Shown: positions 26,983-33,696 of the stretch, in pieces
Position numbering within the stretch: the first letter of the stretch is position 1
Layout: each line of letters opens with the position of its first letter
From: Acidobacteriota bacterium
GTDB taxonomy: Bacteria > Acidobacteriota > Blastocatellia > UBA7656
Assembly (NCBI GenBank): GCA_016201275.1
Contig: JACQDB010000038.1
Coordinates: 1-64,000, forward strand
Reading direction: 5' to 3'
Length of the DNA: 64,000 nucleotides
Position numbers and translations under genes: made by a program
Notes under the pieces: generated by a model
Told to the model about the DNA's origin: nothing
What the model saw: only the letters and a program-made list of their open reading frames with translations
Databases searched by the model: none

Positions 26983-27099
26983 TATAGCGGCTTGCAGATG
27001 TGTGCGATTTGTTGAGAGGCGGTCTGTGCCCGCCGCACGGCGGTCACAGACCGCCTCTCAACAAGGTGTCGTGGTCGCGGACAAATGAAATTCGCTATA
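26983..27099. mobile_element. MITE-like element, GAGAGGCGGTC family, copy 1
   Basis: Ends are TATAGCG at 26983-26989 and CGCTATA at 27093-27099. Inside are the shared segments GGCTTGCAGATGTG, GTTGAGAGGCGGTC, GACCGCCTCTCAACAAGGTG and ACAAATGAAATT. The central GC-rich hairpin is longer than in copy 2 (59851-59946). If the outer TA is the target duplication, the ends would be of the TA-inserting type; this is inference. Confidence 0.85.
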
Positions 27100-27150
27100 T
27101 AGTCAGTAACTTCCAGCATAAAAGAACAGGAAATAGCGTTTAGTATTTCT

Positions 27151-27210
27151 TCAACCAGTAACCAGTAACCAGTAACCAAGAACCAGTAACCAGTAACCAA
27201 TAACCAGTTC
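27151..27210. repeat. Heptamer repeats (AACCAGT family), right tract
   Basis: Seven to eight units of AACCAGT/AACCAAT run up to the stop codon of the isochorismatase gene at 27212. They are the reverse complement of the tract at 26892-26962. Confidence 0.85.
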
Positions 27211-27211
27211 C

Positions 27212-27769
27212 CTATTTGATTAAACTTTGAATGGCTTTGAAGTGCGGCGACTCGGCGGTTCGCAGCAACTCGAATAGCGCCATCTCTAAATTGGAGACCA
27301 CGGCTCCGGCCTGCGTCAAGCGAGTCAGCGCGACCTCTTTGCTGTCGCGCTTGCGTGCGGTGATGCAATCAACCAGCAGATGCACCTCTAGTCCCTGAGC
27401 GAGCAAATCCAGCACGGTTTGCGTGACGCAGATGTGCGCCTCGATGCCGCAGACAATAGCCTGTTTGATATTGCGACGGATGAAGAGTTGTTGAAACTCT
27501 TCGACGCCACACGAACTGAAGCAAAATTTTTCGATGGTGTTTGCCGTTGGCGGCAGGTGCGGCAAGATTTCGGCGGCGGTGTGCTTCAAACCTTTCGGGT
27601 ATTGTTCGGTGACGATGATGGGAACTTCCAGGAGTTGCGCGCCCTGCACGGCTTTGCTGATGCGGGTGGCGACTTCGGTGAACTCCTGTATGACCGGACG
27701 AAACGCCTCCTGCATATCAATGACGATAAGGGCGGCGTGTTCGCGTGACAGACGACGGATTGATGTCAT
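27212..27769 (-). CDS. Isochorismatase family cysteine hydrolase
   Basis: A 185-residue protein with the complete catalytic triad of the family: Asp18 in VIDMQ, Lys81 in IEKFCFSSCG and Cys114 in GIEAHICVTQTVLDL. The length matches the single-domain YcaC/nicotinamidase-like branch and there is no carrier-protein domain. The nearest described relatives are general amide hydrolases; no siderophore genes are nearby, so a role in isochorismate chemistry is unlikely. It lies downstream of nothing obvious and upstream of pcrA on the same strand. Confidence 0.9.
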   Translation of the reverse strand: MTSIRRLSREHAALIVIDMQEAFRPVIQEFTEVATRISKAVQGAQLLEVPIIVTEQYPKGLKHTAAEILPHLPPTANTIEKFCFSSCGVEEFQQLFIRRNIKQAIVCGIEAHICVTQTVLDLLAQGLEVHLLVDCITARKRDSKEVALTRLTQAGAVVSNLEMALFELLRTAESPHFKAIQSLIK

Positions 27770-28017
27770 ATAAAAAATCCTTGCGCTGGGCTAAACAAGA
27801 ATATAGCAGCGCCCACATGAAAGAGCCAACAACGAACCATAGACCAGAGGCGTGCGCCCACCTTTCTCAACTACGATTCGCCTCGCCATCAAGACCATCG
27901 GCCAAGCACGAATGAACCCCTGTGAGCCTCAAGAAAAGGCCGGGCGAAACGGTCGCGGCTTTTCCATCCGTTTGATCGAGGTTCACTGATGCTTCGTCTT
28001 CCCTGCGCGTTTTAGAC
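27770..28017. other. Gene-free stretch upstream of isochorismatase gene
   Basis: No coding region or recognisable repeat. It presumably contains the isochorismatase promoter. It begins a 1.25-kb gene-free segment that is otherwise filled by the repeats listed next. Confidence 0.4.
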
Positions 28018-28157
28018 TCTGTTGTAACTCTTTAGAAATGTCCTCTGTAGAGCAAGATAATTGAGGCAACTCTAGGTTTGCTCTACAGAGGACATTTCTA
28101 AAGAGTTAGAGGACATTTCTAAAGAGTTAGAGGACATTTCTAAAGAGTTACAACAGA
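28018..28157. mobile_element. 140-bp element with 29-bp inverted ends and 21-bp tandem repeats
   Basis: The left end 28018-28046 (starts TCTGTTGTAACTCTTTAGAA) is a perfect inverted repeat of the right end 28129-28157. The right side carries three consecutive 21-bp copies (AGAGGACATTTCTAAAGAGT plus T) at 28087, 28108 and 28129. The inner part also has GCTCTACAGAGGAC paired with its left complement. Repeated end motifs and TG...CA termini resemble the multiple transposase sites of IS21-like elements; the family assignment is inference. Confidence 0.8.
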
Positions 28158-28206
28158 AAATTTTGGTAGTGCTAAAAAAGTAAAGCTCGACCGGCGATCA
28201 GCTTCG

Positions 28207-28500
28207 CAGCCTTACCTCGACTTTGTACAATTTTCAGAGGCGAACCAGTCTTGTTAATCCCACCGACGGAAGTCGGTGGATACTTAAAGTTCGGCCTACG
28301 AAAGGCAGCCAAAGATCAACTAATCCCACCGACGGAAGTCGGTGGATAGTTAAAGTCCAACCTTGCTCGAGGCTCAAGGCTGGACTTTAAGCATCCCCCA
28401 ACTGCTGTTGGGGGGATTCAGATGAATGGCCAAACCGCCTCGGCTCTCCGTTGGGGGATTCAGATGAATGGCCTAACTGCCCCGGCTCTCCGTTGGTAGA
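28207..28500. repeat. Palindromic repeat array, copy B (inverted relative to copy A)
   Basis: Begins with CTCGACTTTGTACA and TTTTCAGAGGCGAACC, the complement of the end of array A, followed by CCACCGACGGAAGTCGGTGG hairpins joined to TTAAAGT tracts. The segment 28347-28400 is the reverse complement of bases 5-75 of array A with few differences. From about 28411 two 43-bp tandem units (GGGGGATTCAGATGAATGGC...) follow, then another TTTTTCAGAGGCGAA end. Confidence 0.8.
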
Positions 28501-28544
28501 TTTTTCAGAGGCGAAGTAGCCTGATTTCATAGGCTTTTTCAACC

Positions 28545-28595
28545 CTTGGAGTTATTGAACCTCACCTCAACAAGCTGAGGTTCAATAATTCCAAG
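28545..28595. repeat. 20-bp-stem hairpin
   Basis: CTTGGAGTTATTGAACCTCA at 28545-28564 pairs with 28576-28595 with one mismatch and an 11-base loop. It lies just beyond array B; a further GTACAAAGTCGAGCT end motif of the array family follows at about 28638. Confidence 0.7.
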
Positions 28596-28789
28596 CGCGA
28601 ACCGCAACGTCAGCCCTTGATTGGTGTGGTTCAATCTGAAATTGTACAAAGTCGAGCTTACAGCGGGTTGCTAAACCATGTAGTGAGTTGAGAAGTGGTC
28701 TTTGACTTCGGCGGTCGCGGTCGGAGATTGCGGCTCAACCAGCTTTCAGTGCAGACAATCGAAAGCCGCTCCAAACACAGGCTCACTCG

Positions 28790-28917
28790 TTAGGATTGAA
28801 AATAAAATCAGTTTCCTAACCACGAAGAACACCTAGACCACGAAGGTGCTTGATTGATTCGTGGGCTTGGTGATCTTGGTAGGCTTCGTGGTGCAGTGCT
28901 TTCGTGGTGGATCCTTC
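28790..28917. repeat. ACCACGAAG repeat element, copy 1
   Basis: Starts with AATAAAATCAGTTTCCTAAC and continues with several ACCACGAAG/CTTCGTGGT units in both orientations. The same unit set together with the complementary flank (GGGAAACTGATTGTATTTTT) occurs at 45737-45846, so the homology extends beyond the short unit. Confidence 0.75.
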
Positions 28918-29017
28918 CGTCTTACGTTTTTCGCACCGCCGGTTTTCGCTTGTTTGTGGTTTTTGAATCAGGCAAGATGCTGGCGACGATTTTCATACCC
29001 TGCAAAAGGAGCAAACC

Positions 29018-29836
29018 ATGAGCGCACCATATCAAGCCTTGCGCGTGACGAAAACCGAAATGCTTTGCGAAGTGGTGTTGCTTGGCCCCGGTAAAGGCAA
29101 CGCTATGGGGCCGGAGTTCTGGCGCGAAGTGCCGGAAGTTTTCGCTGCGCTTGACCGCGATGAAGAGGTGCGCGTCATCCTCGTTCGCGGCGAGGGCGCG
29201 CAGTTCAGTTACGGGCTGGACTTGCTGACCATGACAAATGACATCGGCGCGCAGGGCGCAAACCTTGCCGCTGAACGCACGCAATTTTTAGACAAGTTAT
29301 ATGCGTTGCAAAAAGCTTTCGATGCGGTGTTCTATTGTCGCAAGCCAGTCATCGCGGCCATCAACGGCTGGTGCATAGGCGGCGGTCTGGATTTGATTTC
29401 GGCCTGCGACATTCGCCTCTGTTCAGACGATGCGCGCTTCAGTTTGCGCGAAGTGCGTGTGGCGATGGTCGCCGATTTGGGCAGCCTGCAACGCCTGCCG
29501 CACATCATCGGTGAAGCGGCGACGCGGGAACTCGCGTACACAGGCAAAGACCTTGAGGCGCAGCGCGCTTTACAAATTGGTCTGGTCAGCGCGGTTTATG
29601 ATTCGCCGGAAGCACTGCTGGCGGCGGCGAAAACCTTAGCGCAGGAGATTGCCGCTAATCCTCCTTTGGTGGTGCAGGGTATCAAGCAGGTAATGAATCA
29701 ACGCATCGGTCAGCAAGTAGCCGAAGGCTTGCGTTATGTGGGCGCGTGGAATGCCGCCTTTCTGCATTCGGAAGATTTACAGGAAGCGATCACTGCCTTC
29801 AAAGAACGTCGCAAAGCGAATTTCAAAGGCCGCTAG
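29018..29836 (+). CDS. Crotonase family, dienoyl-CoA isomerase-like
   Basis: A 272-residue enoyl-CoA hydratase/isomerase fold protein. The oxyanion hole glycines are in GAQFSYGLDLL and WCIGGGLDLI. Residues Asp125, Glu145 and Asp153 (in GGGLDLIS, SLREVRVAM and VADLGSLQRLP) have the same spacing as the catalytic triad of delta3,5-delta2,4-dienoyl-CoA isomerase ECH1. This favours double-bond isomerisation of unsaturated fatty acyl-CoA over simple hydration. The ribosome site AAAGGAGC precedes ATG. It stands alone, after the repeat-rich stretch and before a GNAT gene. Confidence 0.9.
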   Translation: MSAPYQALRVTKTEMLCEVVLLGPGKGNAMGPEFWREVPEVFAALDRDEEVRVILVRGEGAQFSYGLDLLTMTNDIGAQGANLAAERTQFLDKLYALQKAFDAVFYCRKPVIAAINGWCIGGGLDLISACDIRLCSDDARFSLREVRVAMVADLGSLQRLPHIIGEAATRELAYTGKDLEAQRALQIGLVSAVYDSPEALLAAAKTLAQEIAANPPLVVQGIKQVMNQRIGQQVAEGLRYVGAWNAAFLHSEDLQEAITAFKERRKANFKGR

Positions 29837-29949
29837 TTGCAACCTCCGGCGGCCAAATCATCCGCGCAAAATTTTTCACAAACTTGCCCGAAACCTCGGT
29901 CATTTGCCATTTTCGTTCTGTGTACAGCGAAACGGCACTTGGTTGAATT

Positions 29950-31029
29950 ATGTCGCCCTATCCCATAAAAAATGAATTTGTGTTGCGCGAAGCTGTCGCC
30001 GCAGACCGCGCAACGATCATCGCCATTGTCTCGAAGATGTGGGGCGAAGACATCACGGCGCGTTATGAATGGCTCTATCTGGCGAACCCGCACGGACGCG
30101 CTTTGACCTGGCTTGCGTTTGAACCCGCAAGCGGCGAAGCCGTGGGCTGCACCTCTATCTTTCCGCGCAAAGTTTTAGTTGACGGCATCGAACGCCTCGG
30201 CTCGATAGGCGGCGATTGCTACATTGATCCACGCGCCAGACGCCGTGGTTTGGCGACGGCGCTGCATCGTTTGAGTTTTACAGAGATGCGACAGCACGGC
30301 GTAGATTTCATGTACGGTCCGCCCAATCCGAATAATTTTGCCGCGCTCATCAAAGCCGGTTCGCGTGGCATCACGACCTTCAAAAGATTTGTTCGCCCCT
30401 TGAAAGGCAGTTCGGTTTATCGCTTTGCCTTCGACCGCGCGCCCTCCAAATTGGAAGCGCGGCTGGCAGGCTTGCCGATAAAATTTTTAGACCGCGTGAC
30501 GAAAGTTGAAGTAGAAGGCTTGCGGCTGGAAGCGGTCAGCGAATTTTCCGCAGAGTTTGACGCCCTGTTTGCCGAAGCCGATACCCGCCAAGGGGTTGTG
30601 CTGGTGCGCGATAGTCAGTATCTGGCGTGGCATTACCGGCACGGCGCGAAGGGCAAGCAACAACCCTTTGCCATTCGCCGCGACGAAAAACTTGTCGGAC
30701 TAGCGGCGCTTGAATTGCGGGATGACTATGCAGCGCTTGTCGAATTGTTCACCACCGGTGCAGTGAAGTTAATAGACGCGACCCTACAGCTATTGCTGAA
30801 TCAGGCGCTGACGATGGAGTGCGCGAGTCTGGAAATCAGTTGCACGCCGTGTGGTTTGGTGGCATCGCGTTTATCAAGGCTAGGGTTTATGGGACGCTCG
30901 GAGCGCGGTTTTCAATTAGCCCTTTCCGCTAGTGACCCGCAAAGGAACACTCTGCTGAATGCGGCAAGTTGGAATTTCCTCGCTGCCGACCAGGACATGG
31001 ATTCGTTCTACTCATTGATGCCTGGATAA
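29950..31029 (+). CDS. GNAT family N-acetyltransferase
   Basis: A 359-residue protein with an N-terminal GNAT domain. The acetyl-CoA site is in IDPRARRRGLATALHRLSF and the preceding beta strand is GSIGGDCY. MYGPPNPNNFAALIKAG is typical of the long GNAT proteins often found in polysaccharide or exported-polymer clusters. A second, weaker GNAT-like half spans about residues 190-350 (VVLVRDSQYLAWHYRHGAK). No ribosome site is obvious before the ATG. Acceptor substrate unknown. Confidence 0.83.
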   Translation: MSPYPIKNEFVLREAVAADRATIIAIVSKMWGEDITARYEWLYLANPHGRALTWLAFEPASGEAVGCTSIFPRKVLVDGIERLGSIGGDCYIDPRARRRGLATALHRLSFTEMRQHGVDFMYGPPNPNNFAALIKAGSRGITTFKRFVRPLKGSSVYRFAFDRAPSKLEARLAGLPIKFLDRVTKVEVEGLRLEAVSEFSAEFDALFAEADTRQGVVLVRDSQYLAWHYRHGAKGKQQPFAIRRDEKLVGLAALELRDDYAALVELFTTGAVKLIDATLQLLLNQALTMECASLEISCTPCGLVASRLSRLGFMGRSERGFQLALSASDPQRNTLLNAASWNFLAADQDMDSFYSLMPG

Positions 31030-31302
31030 TTCAAACGAGCGAACCCGCACGATTGCACATTCTCTGGGCGCGTGGAGTTGTGGTAATAAAAGTTGCGCTC
31101 TCGGCTCTGCCACAGTTGTTGTATGGTGAGATAGTTGATAGGAAATGTAACTTTTCGATTCGGTCAAATCCGCCGGTTGGTAATTTGCCTTGTTTCATTA
31201 TGAAATACCTGCCCCCTTTAATCTCCTGATTTGGGGAATAAAAGACTTTCTTGCTCCCTAAACAGCGGTCTTTTGCTTGTGGCATTCCCATTGCTTAGTA
31301 GC

Positions 31303-31445
31303 TTACTTGTCAAGGTGACGTATGACCTTGTAGATAAAGCCGCTGAGACTACGGGGAACCGTCAGTTCAGATGAGTTAAGAAGTTGGGCTGGGTTCATCA
31401 CTGTAGGGGAAAGCGTAAGCCTGTCACCCAGAAGTTAGAGCCGTT
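31303..31445 (+). ncRNA. Candidate structured leader RNA of the pilin operon
   Basis: Within the 460-base gap before the first pilin gene, this segment can form at least three stems: CAAGGT/ACCTTG (31311-31330); ACGG-GGAA-CCGT (31351-31362) with flanking ACT/AGT; and CTGGGT/ACCCAG (31389-31394, 31426-31431) enclosing AGG/CCT. Unpaired purine-rich stretches such as AAGCCGCTGAG and GGGGAAAGCGTAAGCC lie between them. I could not match it to c-di-GMP, cobalamin or other riboswitch consensus from memory. The rest of 31030-31302 shows nothing. Confidence 0.4.
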
Positions 31446-31478
31446 TTTCAAATGGAATTTTTTCAGTCATTTTTACCT

Positions 31479-31484
31479 GGAGGT
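31479..31484 (+). promoter_or_regulatory. Ribosome site that sets a TTG start
   Basis: GGAGGT lies 9 bases before TTG at 31494. The upstream in-frame ATG at 31452 has no ribosome site. Starting at the TTG gives a nine-residue prepilin leader ending in Gly, the normal length. Confidence 0.75.
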
Positions 31485-31493
31485 AAGCAAGAA

Positions 31494-32063
31494 TTGAGAA
31501 CCGCACAGAAACAGAAAGGTTTTTCGTTAATTGAAAGCGCGGTGGTGATTCTCTTGATATCGATTGTGGCCGCGATGGCCGTGCCTAAGATTTCTAAAGG
31601 GATGCGCCAATATCGCCTCAATATGGCCGTTCAGCGCATGAGAGATTTGATTCAAAAGGGTAAAGCCGAAGCGGTTGCCGAAAATCGCTCGGCGTCGCTG
31701 GTGGTGGATGAAACCAACAGGCAGTTTGGACTGATCGTCTATGATAGCAATGCCAATGCCTTGCGTACCGATTATGTTCCCTTGCCTGATGGCGTAACCT
31801 TTTCTTATCCGGCCAGTGTGACCGCGCCCATGACGGGAGCGCCGACAGCAAAGGCCATTTCGTTTCCGGCACAGGGTACATCAACTACTGTCTATCAACA
31901 AAATTTTACGTCCCGTGGTTTTCTCGCGGTCGCCACTCCCGGCGCGATCAACGCGCTCTACTTCGGCGATGGCAAGGATTTTCGCGCCATCACGATCAAT
32001 AGCGTAGGCGGCACCCAGACTTGGGTATGGAAATCGGATGAATGGGTAGATTCGCGCAAGTAA
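31494..32063 (+). CDS. GspH/FimT-type minor pseudopilin
   Basis: A 189-residue prepilin: short basic leader RTAQKQKG, cleavage before FSLIESAVVILLISIVAAMA with Glu5, then the hydrophobic N-terminal helix and a globular domain. The region MAVQRMRDLIQKGKAEAVAE is the amphipathic helix of GspH/FimT proteins, which initiate pilus assembly. Start chosen at TTG 31494 for the ribosome site at 31479. It is the first of four genes (GspH/FimT, PilV, PilW and PilX types) that together should form a minor-pilin tip complex; no assembly ATPase or secretin is in the window. Confidence 0.88.
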   Translation: MRTAQKQKGFSLIESAVVILLISIVAAMAVPKISKGMRQYRLNMAVQRMRDLIQKGKAEAVAENRSASLVVDETNRQFGLIVYDSNANALRTDYVPLPDGVTFSYPASVTAPMTGAPTAKAISFPAQGTSTTVYQQNFTSRGFLAVATPGAINALYFGDGKDFRAITINSVGGTQTWVWKSDEWVDSRK

Positions 32064-32097
32064 AACGCGCAACGCAAGCGGGTGCGGAAAGGACGAT

Positions 32098-32589
32098 ATG
32101 CTGAACAACAAACCGATCACAACTAATATAACCGGGCAAAATACTGAACGCGGCTTCACGCTGATGGAAGTTGCAGTAGCTTCGCTCATCACTATGGGGG
32201 GCTTGGTCTTTCTGGCTTCGCTGCTCACACTGGCGATAGGGCAAAATCGCCACGTCAAGCAATCTACGGCAACCACCATGATTGCTCAACAAAAGATGGA
32301 AGAGATGAATACTTTAGAGAAGACCGATACGCGGTTGACCATCGGCGGCGGTACAGACGAAGCCACCAAAAAAACCGGCTACTGGGATCAAATCTATGTC
32401 AAGGACTCTGGCCTCATCACCACAGACATTCCGGCAGGCGAGACGCCGCACTATCTGCGCTATTGGAAAGTTGAAGCAGACCCGACCTTAGACCGCACAG
32501 TGATTATCAGTGTGCGGGTGGTCGCGGTGCAGCCTGCAAAAGGCCGAAAGAGCGAGGAGACGACACTGGCATCGGTGCGCTCGTGGTAA
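32098..32589 (+). CDS. PilV-type minor pilin
   Basis: A 163-residue prepilin with leader ending in NTERG and mature start FTLMEVAVASLITMGGLVFL containing the conserved Glu5. MIAQQKMEEMNTLE in the first part of the globular domain is typical of PilV/GspI proteins. It follows the GspH-type gene by 34 bases with AAAGGA upstream of ATG. Its leader is long (about 19 residues). Expected role: bridging minor pilin in the tip complex. Confidence 0.85.
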   Translation: MLNNKPITTNITGQNTERGFTLMEVAVASLITMGGLVFLASLLTLAIGQNRHVKQSTATTMIAQQKMEEMNTLEKTDTRLTIGGGTDEATKKTGYWDQIYVKDSGLITTDIPAGETPHYLRYWKVEADPTLDRTVIISVRVVAVQPAKGRKSEETTLASVRSW

Positions 32590-32647
32590 ACCGCCAGACG
32601 ACGCGAACGGGTCATGGTCAGCAGGAAAGAAAAGGGTGAATAGCGAA

Positions 32648-33685
32648 ATGATGAAACCGATTGAACAGATGGAAAACCACCGGGAAAGCGGCTTTACGCT
32701 TCTCGAATTGATGATTGCCGCACTGATTACGGTGGGCTTGATGGGAGTAATTTTTTCGCTCATCAACCGCAACCAACAAGTTTTCGTCAGTGAGTCTGGC
32801 GTCACCGACATGAATGAAAATGTGCGCTTCGCCGCCGACCTCATGACGCGAGACATTCAATCCGCCGGAATGGGATTGCCGCGCATCAATGGCAGCTTTG
32901 CCGCAATCTTTTATACGGATGGTCCGAGCGGCGCGCCCGATCAACTGATGATTCTCAATGGCAATCCTTATGCGCCCATCGCCGAGGTAACCGACCGCGC
33001 TGCCGGTAGCGCCGAGTTCTTTGCCCTTCAGCCACCAGATGTGACAGTGACCGGCAATGGCTCCAATCAGGTTATGACTTATAAAGATCCAAATGGTCAG
33101 TCCAAGCCGATTTATAAGGATAGCGCCACCAACCCAGGCCAATATATCGTCTATGATGACACCAAGGCGATGATCTTTGAGTTGACCAAAGACGGGCAAA
33201 TCGTTGGCAGTGGCGGCAGCGCTCGCCTCAAACTGCAACACAACCCGACCAGCTATCTGAATCCGCCGGGCATTTTTGGCAGCGTTCTGGATGGCGGCGA
33301 GCCGGATTATGCCAATGCAAAAATCTCTATGCTAGGCTCCATGATTGGCTACAGGGTGAACCAGCAAACCAAAGAGTTGGAACGTACCGACGACCTGAAG
33401 AATTGGTATTCCATCGCACGCGGCATCCTGAATTTACAGATTGAATATCGCGTGGTCAACAAAAACAACAGTGGCGCACTTGTCGAAACCGTATCCTCAG
33501 CGCCCACGGATCGCAAAAATATCCGCTCGGTCATCGTCACCATCACGGCGGAAACGCCGGACATCAATTCGGTGACCAAAAGCTATAGGCAAGTGACTCA
33601 CAAGTTTGAAACCGCTCCCAGAAACTTTAACTTATTGAATAACACTAACCTGAGTTCCAACACCAAAGGAACTTGGCAATTCTAA
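32648..33685 (+). CDS. PilW-type minor pilin
   Basis: A 345-residue prepilin. The leader ends ENHRESG and the mature N-terminus is FTLLELMIAALITVGLMGVI with Glu5. VRFAADLMTRDIQSAGMGLP is a PilW hallmark. The C-terminal domain is beta-rich and ends TYRQVTHKFET-like (SYRQVTHKFETAPRN). Start at 32648 taken from the first of two ATGs; a longer frame overlaps the PilV gene and is not credible. Its 3' end precedes the next start by 11 bases. Confidence 0.87.
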   Translation: MMKPIEQMENHRESGFTLLELMIAALITVGLMGVIFSLINRNQQVFVSESGVTDMNENVRFAADLMTRDIQSAGMGLPRINGSFAAIFYTDGPSGAPDQLMILNGNPYAPIAEVTDRAAGSAEFFALQPPDVTVTGNGSNQVMTYKDPNGQSKPIYKDSATNPGQYIVYDDTKAMIFELTKDGQIVGSGGSARLKLQHNPTSYLNPPGIFGSVLDGGEPDYANAKISMLGSMIGYRVNQQTKELERTDDLKNWYSIARGILNLQIEYRVVNKNNSGALVETVSSAPTDRKNIRSVIVTITAETPDINSVTKSYRQVTHKFETAPRNFNLLNNTNLSSNTKGTWQF

Positions 33686-33696
33686 ACAGGAACAGC

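Noticed and set aside
28861-29094. Open frame leading into the crotonase gene
   Set aside because: It lies in the ACCACGAAG repeat element and overlaps the well-supported crotonase start in a different frame.
31303-31445. Known riboswitch (c-di-GMP-I/II, cobalamin, c-di-AMP) before the pilin operon
   Set aside because: The conserved core sequences of those classes were not found by eye; reported only as a candidate structured leader.
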